Shown one piece after another: positions 6,322 through 10,539 of a stretch of 10,539 nucleotides of DNA. The translations under genes and the position numbers were made by a program. The stretch's first letter is position 1; each line of letters begins with the position of its first letter. The notes beneath the pieces are model-generated. The model was not told the origin of the DNA and made no database searches. It saw only the letters and a program-made list of their open reading frames with translations. This DNA is from Bacillota bacterium (GTDB lineage Bacteria > Bacillota > Clostridia > Christensenellales > SZUA-584), in contig JAEWTL010000091.1 of the NCBI GenBank assembly GCA_023459495.1, positions 1 to 10,539 of the forward strand, read 5' to 3'.

Positions 6322-8754
6322 TTAAGCAGAGCGGGGCGGTAATTGGTAGATTTCGTTTTCCAGCTCGCTGAGCGCCTGATTATACCCGTTACGGTCGCCA
6401 AATCCGGTTTTAATAATCTCCGGTAAGGTGCCCATGCTGTCGAATGGTTTAAGTTTCAGCACCTGAATACTTTCGATCTCCTGTACGCCCGCATCGGCGT
6501 ATTTATCCAGCAGATTATCGAGCACGGCTTGCGCTGCTTCAGAGTATTTTGTGAAGTAGTTCCGCTTGCGCACGTTCTCGGCGCGCTCTTTGCGGGTTAA
6601 CGGCGGCTGACCATACACTACGTGGCAAAGCATGTCGAACGGGTCGAGATCTTTACCGACTTCTTCTGCCAGTATTTCCCAGATAATCCCCTGTTGCTCC
6701 AGCTCGTGAATGATCGCTTCTTTCCGATCGGCGTCCTGCCACTTGCGGGTAAAGTCATCCAGCGAGGCATATTCTTTGAGCAGTGTTTTGCGGGTGTAAT
6801 CTTTAAAGGATTCGGTAACCAGTTTACCGTCGGCGTCGTAATACTGAACGCGCTGTGCAATAACGCCCACCGCTACACCGTTGACGTGAAACTTGCGGAT
6901 TTTCTTCTCGTCTTCTTCCGGAAGTGGGCCGACATCATCGGTATCGGTAACCTGGTATGGTGGCGCAGGCGGTTCATCAACGCCTGTTACCTGTTCTTCG
7001 TCATGTTCGCTGATTTCTTCGAGTTTCTCTTCAAAATCAGATTCTGGATCGGCGATATCCTCTGGTGTGGTATCCATGACTTTTTCGGGAATGCCATCGA
7101 AACGCTCATCGGCAAACAGTTCGGTGGCTTTTTTAAAGTCGAGGATGGTAAACCAGAGTTTGCCGTAACGTTCGTCGATGCGTGTACCACGACCGATAAT
7201 CTGCTTGAATTTGGTCATCGACTGGATGTTCTGGTCCAGTACTACCAGTTTGCAGGTTTTAGCATCCACACCGGTGGTCATCAGCTCTGAAGTGGTCGCG
7301 ATAACCGGGTACGGTTTTTTCGGGTTGATGAAGTTATCCAACTGAGCTTTGCCAATTTCATCATCGCCGGTGATTTTCATGACGTATTTGTCGTTCTTTT
7401 TCACCTGCTCCGGGTTGAGATTAACCAGGGCGCGGCGCATACGTTCTGCATGATCGATGTCGTTACAGAAGACGATGGTTTTATCCATCGGATTGGTGCG
7501 CTTGAGGTAGTCGGTAATGGTTCTGGCAACCAGTTCTGTGCGTTCGTCGATTACCATCGTGCGATCGAAATCTTTCTGGTTATAGATACGATCGTCGATC
7601 ACTTCGCCGTTTAAGTCAGTTTGCCCTTTGGTTGGGCGCCAGCCTTGCAGATCAACATCAATATCAACACGGACAACTTTATAAGGGGCGAGGAAGCCGT
7701 CTTCGATCCCTTCTTTTAGCGAGTAGACGTAAACCGGATCGCCGAAGTAATCCGTGCTGGAGACTTCATGCGTCTCTTTTGGCGTGGCGGTTAAGCCAAT
7801 TTGGGTGGCGGAACTGAAATAATCAAGGATCTCTCGCCAGGCGCTGTCTTCGGATGCGCTGCCGCGATGGCATTCGTCGATCACGATCAGATCGAAGAAA
7901 TCTGGTGCGACTTGTTTAAACGCTTTTTGGTCTTCCTCCGGGCCAGTTATAGCCTGATAGAGCGCGAGGTGAATTTCATAAGCGGGATCAATGGTGCGTC
8001 CGCTGACTTTAGTCATTGCCGTACCAAATGGCTGGAAATCATTATTTTTGGTTTGGTCGACCAGAATGTTGCGATCGGCAAGGAACAGAATGCGTTTTTT
8101 ATTTTTTGATTTCCACAGGCGCCAGATGATCTGGAATGCGGTATAGGTTTTCCCTGTTCCGGTCGCCATGACCAGCAGAACGCGGTTTTGCCCGTTGGAG
8201 ACGGCTTCAATGGTTTTGTTGATTGCCTGAAGCTGGTAATAACGTGGCGATTTACCGCTGCCATCGTCGTAATAGTCCTGAGTAATCACCGGAAGCTGAG
8301 CTTGTGTGTATCCTTTCCAGAGGCAGAATTTTTGCCAGAGTTCAGCGGGGGAGGGGAAGTCATCCAGCGTTATTTGCTTTTCAAGGCATTCACCTTCGGC
8401 TGCGGTGGCATCGCGGAAGATAAAGCCATCCCCGTTGGTGGCAAAAACAAAAGGAACGTCCAGCAGGCGCGCATATTCAATGCCCTGTTGCATCCCTTTG
8501 CCAATTTCATGTTTGTTGGCTTTTGCTTCAATCACGGCTAAGGGAATGCCAGGTTTGTGATACAGCACGATGTCAGCAGATTTTACCGTTCTGCGTGCCG
8601 CAACTTTACCACGTACGATGACTTTACCGTCCCGGAGTTTGACCTCCTGTCTGATTTGCGTTGTGTTGTCCCAGCCTGCATTGAGAATGGCTGGCATAAC
8701 GCATTTGGTAATGATGTCTGCTTCCGTCAGGTTACTTAGGTTCAGTTCCGCCAT
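6322..8754 (-). CDS. hsdR: Type I restriction endonuclease/translocase subunit HsdR (IB-like)
   Basis: HsdR (810 residues) is the ATP-driven motor and nuclease of the type I complex. The N-terminal PD-(D/E)xK nuclease shows D61 in SADIVLYHKPG and E76/K78 in VIEAKA. The superfamily 2 helicase motor follows, with Walker A ATGTGKT (197-203), DECH (293-296), LTATP (321-325) and motif VI QIIGRGTRID (518-527). An acidic linker (about 570-640, many Asp/Glu/Pro) precedes the C-terminal domain that docks on HsdM. Length agrees with EcoAI HsdR (about 810), while EcoKI HsdR is much longer. The ATG at 8752-8754 starts MAELNLSNLT, and the Shine-Dalgarno is weak (GAGAA). All motifs are intact. It is first in the hsdR-hsdM-hsdS operon and divergent from the membrane-protein gene. 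Confidence 0.97.
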   Translation of the reverse strand: MAELNLSNLTEADIITKCVMPAILNAGWDNTTQIRQEVKLRDGKVIVRGKVAARRTVKSADIVLYHKPGIPLAVIEAKANKHEIGKGMQQGIEYARLLDVPFVFATNGDGFIFRDATAAEGECLEKQITLDDFPSPAELWQKFCLWKGYTQAQLPVITQDYYDDGSGKSPRYYQLQAINKTIEAVSNGQNRVLLVMATGTGKTYTAFQIIWRLWKSKNKKRILFLADRNILVDQTKNNDFQPFGTAMTKVSGRTIDPAYEIHLALYQAITGPEEDQKAFKQVAPDFFDLIVIDECHRGSASEDSAWREILDYFSSATQIGLTATPKETHEVSSTDYFGDPVYVYSLKEGIEDGFLAPYKVVRVDIDVDLQGWRPTKGQTDLNGEVIDDRIYNQKDFDRTMVIDERTELVARTITDYLKRTNPMDKTIVFCNDIDHAERMRRALVNLNPEQVKKNDKYVMKITGDDEIGKAQLDNFINPKKPYPVIATTSELMTTGVDAKTCKLVVLDQNIQSMTKFKQIIGRGTRIDERYGKLWFTILDFKKATELFADERFDGIPEKVMDTTPEDIADPESDFEEKLEEISEHDEEQVTGVDEPPAPPYQVTDTDDVGPLPEEDEKKIRKFHVNGVAVGVIAQRVQYYDADGKLVTESFKDYTRKTLLKEYASLDDFTRKWQDADRKEAIIHELEQQGIIWEILAEEVGKDLDPFDMLCHVVYGQPPLTRKERAENVRKRNYFTKYSEAAQAVLDNLLDKYADAGVQEIESIQVLKLKPFDSMGTLPEIIKTGFGDRNGYNQALSELENEIYQLPPRSA
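6379..6384 (-). promoter_or_regulatory. Possible internal -10 box for hsdMS
   Basis: A consensus TATAAT on the minus strand lies in the 3' end of hsdR, about 124 bases upstream of the hsdM ATG. No good -35 is found 16-18 bases upstream. In EcoKI the modification genes have their own promoter, so a promoter in this area is expected, but this site is only a candidate. RNA from it would still have to pass the hairpin at 6279-6306. Confidence 0.3.
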
Positions 8755-8784
8755 GGGGTGTTCTCATCTAAATGCGATGCGCAA

Positions 8785-8815
8785 ATTCTACACAGAAAAA
8801 TAGATGAATTCATCT
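8785..8815 (-). promoter_or_regulatory. Possible hsdR promoter overlapped by a 14-bp palindrome
   Basis: AGATGAATTCATCT (8802-8815) is a perfect 14-bp palindrome. A minus-strand TAGAAT (8785-8790) would be a -10 box, with the palindrome lying where its -35 should be. A further half-site TCATCTA occurs at 8764-8770. The arrangement resembles an operator over a promoter, but no regulator is known and the -35 itself is poor. Confidence 0.35.
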
Positions 8816-8824
8816 GTTCAAAGA

Positions 8825-8854
8825 GTATTATCAGCGTTAAGTCACTGTTTTAAA
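8825..8854 (-). promoter_or_regulatory. Candidate upstream hsdR promoter
   Basis: On the minus strand TTTAAA (8849-8854) and TAATAC (8825-8830) are separated by 18 bases, a fair sigma-70 pair about 70 bases before the hsdR ATG. It is a sequence match only and competes with the TAGAAT candidate nearer the gene. Confidence 0.4.
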
Positions 8855-8894
8855 GGTATTCTTGAGTTTCATCAATAGTAGGATAAGGATTCAT

Positions 8895-9863
8895 ATGGAG
8901 AATGTTCGGTTCTTGCAAGGAGTGAAACAATATTTTTGTACTAAGGCATTAGATGTCATTCTGCTAATTTATCTACTCCTTGGTTTTATACTTCTCCCTT
9001 ATAAATATCTGTGGAAAGATATTGTTTTATCTCTGTGCTTTGTTGGTATTCTTCTTTATGCATTAGTGGAAGAAAATCGCATTACAGAATATATGGGGTA
9101 TTTTGTCAAGTTCAGTAATAAAAACAGTTTGAATAGTTGTGCTGCCTGGTGTTCGCTTATTGCATGGTTTATATTTTTGTTTTTTGTGCTTTCAATTAAT
9201 ATTTTTCCAGTCAGTGTCTCTGTATCCGTTTTTAGTGCTTTTTCAGTATTTGTTTTTCTGGGAGGTGTTTTTATTATATTAGAGTTGGAATTTAAAAATA
9301 ATAAAAAATTAATGATTATTAGGTCTATGACTTTAGCTGTCATACCAATTATATATTTATTCTCAAGTAGTTTTTCTTCCAGTTTATTTTTAAGTTTGAG
9401 TAATCTAAATATCACACTATCACCATGGGTTGAGTATTTCTGGAAAGGGATGGCTTTTTTGTTAATTTTCTTCATGTTGATGCAACTTATTATCTATTTT
9501 GCTTTTTTAACTCTGGGGACTAAATTAAGTGTGTATAGGTTATTTATACTTGCCGGAGCATTTATAGCATCTACTATTTTAGTAGTTTTTGCTTCAAAAA
9601 ATGTAGAGAATATTTCGTACTACGTTTTAAAAAGCACCATAGATTTTGAATGGCGCAGTCAGGTTAAATGTGGAGAGTTGAATATTTCACGTCCGGATGA
9701 AAGATATTTCGGGTTTAATACCGATAAATATACTGTATTTTATTCCAATAGAGAGGGTAAATGGGGGTTCAATGAGTTGAAGTGTAAGAAAGGTTCTGAC
9801 AGGAGAGATGCATATTCCATTGAGAATGTCTCAGAATATAACGTGCCTGGATGGCTGAAATAA
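8895..9863 (+). CDS. Unrecognised seven-helix inner-membrane protein
   Basis: I do not recognise this 322-residue protein. Hydrophobic segments lie at about 18-38, 41-58, 83-103, 107-130, 141-165, 184-207 and 212-232. Positive loops (KNNKK 135-139, TKLSVYR 209-215) fit an N-in topology, which puts the soluble C-terminal domain of about 90 residues (233-322) in the periplasm. That domain has two cysteines (C259, C297) that could form a disulfide, and aromatic stretches such as YTVFYSNREGKWGF. The ATG at 8895 has a strong Shine-Dalgarno (AAGGA, five bases upstream). A TTG at 8862 in the same frame would add 11 residues and is less likely. Base composition is much more AT-rich than yjiS, hsdM or yjiA, which suggests horizontal transfer. 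It sits where K-12 has mrr. A defence or immunity role is a guess from position only. Confidence 0.82.
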   Translation: MENVRFLQGVKQYFCTKALDVILLIYLLLGFILLPYKYLWKDIVLSLCFVGILLYALVEENRITEYMGYFVKFSNKNSLNSCAAWCSLIAWFIFLFFVLSINIFPVSVSVSVFSAFSVFVFLGGVFIILELEFKNNKKLMIIRSMTLAVIPIIYLFSSSFSSSLFLSLSNLNITLSPWVEYFWKGMAFLLIFFMLMQLIIYFAFLTLGTKLSVYRLFILAGAFIASTILVVFASKNVENISYYVLKSTIDFEWRSQVKCGELNISRPDERYFGFNTDKYTVFYSNREGKWGFNELKCKKGSDRRDAYSIENVSEYNVPGWLK

Positions 9864-9902
9864 GTCATCTTTATAATTAAATCGTAAAGGTTCTGGTCAT
9901 AA

Positions 9903-10094
9903 ATGAGCATGGTTAAACATAAACGGGGCACACTCTACACACTTGATGTGCAGCAAGAAGCTGAACTCATGGCTTTGGTTAATAAATCCGACGAAGACAT
10001 TGATTACAGCGACATTCCTGCTTCTGGTAGCGAAGCATGGTCTGACGCCAAACGCGGCAATTTTTTGCCAGATCCAGGTATTCACGCGCAATAA
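9903..10094 (+). CDS. Small BrnA-like (DUF4415 N-terminal) protein, probably truncated
   Basis: The 63-residue protein resembles the N-terminal half of BrnA antitoxins: an opening with TLYTLDVQQEAELMALVNKS, then the typical DEDIDYSDIP motif (30-39) and a W..AKRGNF segment (45-53). BrnA normally continues with a ribbon-helix-helix DNA-binding domain to about 90-100 residues. Here the frame stops at FLPDPGIHAQ and no such domain is found in the next 85 bases. No BrnT toxin gene precedes it; the upstream neighbour is the membrane protein. The first ATG (9903) has AAAGG 12 bases upstream, and a second ATG at 9909 is also possible. It may be a decayed antitoxin or a small stand-alone family. The resemblance is from memory of the family motif, and expression is unproven. 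Confidence 0.62.
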   Translation: MSMVKHKRGTLYTLDVQQEAELMALVNKSDEDIDYSDIPASGSEAWSDAKRGNFLPDPGIHAQ

Positions 10095-10142
10095 AACTTA
10101 GCGGAGGGGAGCACGTCGTTCTGTTTCCCCCCTCACTGCTAA
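10092..10142 (-). terminator. Terminator of yjiA
   Basis: In the minus-strand sense a stem pairs TTAGC and GAGGGG (10098-10102 and 10104-10109 arm) with GCTAA and CCCCTC (10138-10142 and 10129-10134), with a small internal bulge and a large loop. It is followed by GTTTTATTG. It begins 39 bases past the yjiA stop codon. On the plus strand it lies just after the BrnA-like gene but lacks a T-run there. Confidence 0.55.
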
Positions 10143-10180
10143 ATGGGGCATTGAGCTGCTTTACACTCAACCTTTCACGA

Positions 10181-10539
10181 TTACTTCCTCAACCCCGCAA
10201 ACGCCGCCCGAATCTCATCCTCCGGCAACTGAATCCCGATAAACACCATCGTGCTATGCGGTGTTTCATCGCCCCACGGGCGGTCCCAGTCGGCGCTGTA
10301 GAGGCGCTGGACGCCCTGGAACAGCAGGCGGTTAGGTTCGCCGTCAATCCACAGCATCCCTTTGTAACGCAGCAGTTTATCCGCCGATTCCAGCAGCAGG
10401 TTTTCCATCACCCGGGAAACTTCGCTGATATCTACCGGGTAATCCAGTTCCACCACAATCGACGAAATATCGTTTTGTTTATCCGCGATAAAGTGGAAAC
10501 GCGGTTTGGTGCTGACGACGTTTTCTTCCAGCATAAAAC
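10181..10539 (-). CDS. yjiA: YjiA, G3E-family GTPase, C-terminal part
   Basis: The window holds the last 119 or so residues of YjiA, ending IRAAFAGLRK at the stop codon 10181-10183. The frame stays open to the right edge, so the ATG at 10534 is internal and the gene continues outside. Visible are the CobW C-terminal domain pattern 'LLRYKGMLWIDG' and 'LLFQGVQRLYSADWDRPWG'. From memory this is almost identical to K-12 YjiA (318 residues), a COG0523 GTPase that binds zinc and other transition metals. The N-terminal P-loop and CxCC metal-binding motif lie off the window. It is the right-hand core anchor of the immigration control region; in K-12 it is next to yjiX and btsT. Confidence 0.95.
   Translation of the reverse strand, partial: FMLEENVVSTKPRFHFIADKQNDISSIVVELDYPVDISEVSRVMENLLLESADKLLRYKGMLWIDGEPNRLLFQGVQRLYSADWDRPWGDETPHSTMVFIGIQLPEDEIRAAFAGLRK

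Noticed and set aside
6622..7290. Open frame of 222 codons on the plus strand opposite hsdR.
   Set aside because: It lies wholly across conserved helicase and C-terminal HsdR codons on the other strand. The length is explained by codon bias of the real gene.
9056..9475. Open frame of 139 codons on the minus strand opposite the membrane protein.
   Set aside because: It is Lys/Asn/Ile-rich because it reads the complement of AT-rich membrane codons. The plus-strand gene has the better start and a coherent topology.
1..10539. CRISPR array, tRNA-linked attachment site or insertion sequence marking an island.
   Set aside because: No spaced short repeats, tRNA-like sequence, transposase or integrase frame was seen. 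The exchange appears to be by homologous recombination through core flanks.

Overview
The window is a stretch of an Escherichia coli (or very close Shigella/Escherichia) chromosome. It is the 'immigration control region' near 99 minutes, where restriction and other defence genes are exchanged between strains. The assignment rests on three core genes that match what I recall of K-12: yjiS at the left edge, symE/symR in the middle and yjiA running off the right edge. The genes between these anchors are this strain's own accessory set.

Layout, left to right. (1) yjiS (36-200, +), a small DUF1127 protein. (2) A 697-residue DUF262-DUF1524-DUF5655 protein (297-2390, +), a single-chain GmrSD-type (type IV) modification-dependent restriction enzyme, in the slot where K-12 carries the yjiT remnant and mcrBC. 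(3) symE (2437-2778, -), an SOS-controlled AbrB-fold toxin-like protein, with its antisense RNA SymR on the + strand (about 2775-2851) and a LexA box at 2854-2873. (4) A complete type I restriction-modification operon on the - strand, read hsdR (6322-8754), hsdM (4786-6255), hsdS (2999-4786). The proteins resemble the IB (EcoAI/EcoEI) family, not the IA family of EcoKI. (5) A divergent, AT-rich, unrecognised seven-helix membrane protein (8895-9863, +), where K-12 has mrr. (6) A 63-residue protein resembling the N-terminal half of BrnA antitoxins (9903-10094, +). (7) The 3' end of yjiA (10181 to the right edge, -), a COG0523 G3E-family GTPase.

How it works together. HsdR, HsdM and HsdS would form a type I complex: HsdS chooses the bipartite target, HsdM puts N6-methyladenine on it, and HsdR translocates and cuts unmethylated DNA. 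The GmrSD-like protein would cover the opposite case and attack phage DNA whose modified bases evade the type I enzyme. SymE/SymR reacts to the DNA damage that restriction or phage attack may cause. The membrane protein and the truncated BrnA-like protein have no assigned role. Their position in the exchange region makes them candidates for accessory defence genes, but that is inference from location.

Control signals include hairpin terminators after symE, hsdS and yjiA, a strong terminator-like hairpin between hsdR and hsdM, a SymR -10 box, a LexA box before symE, and a 14-bp palindrome in the hsdR/membrane-protein divergent region. There is no tRNA, rRNA, CRISPR array or insertion sequence in the window.
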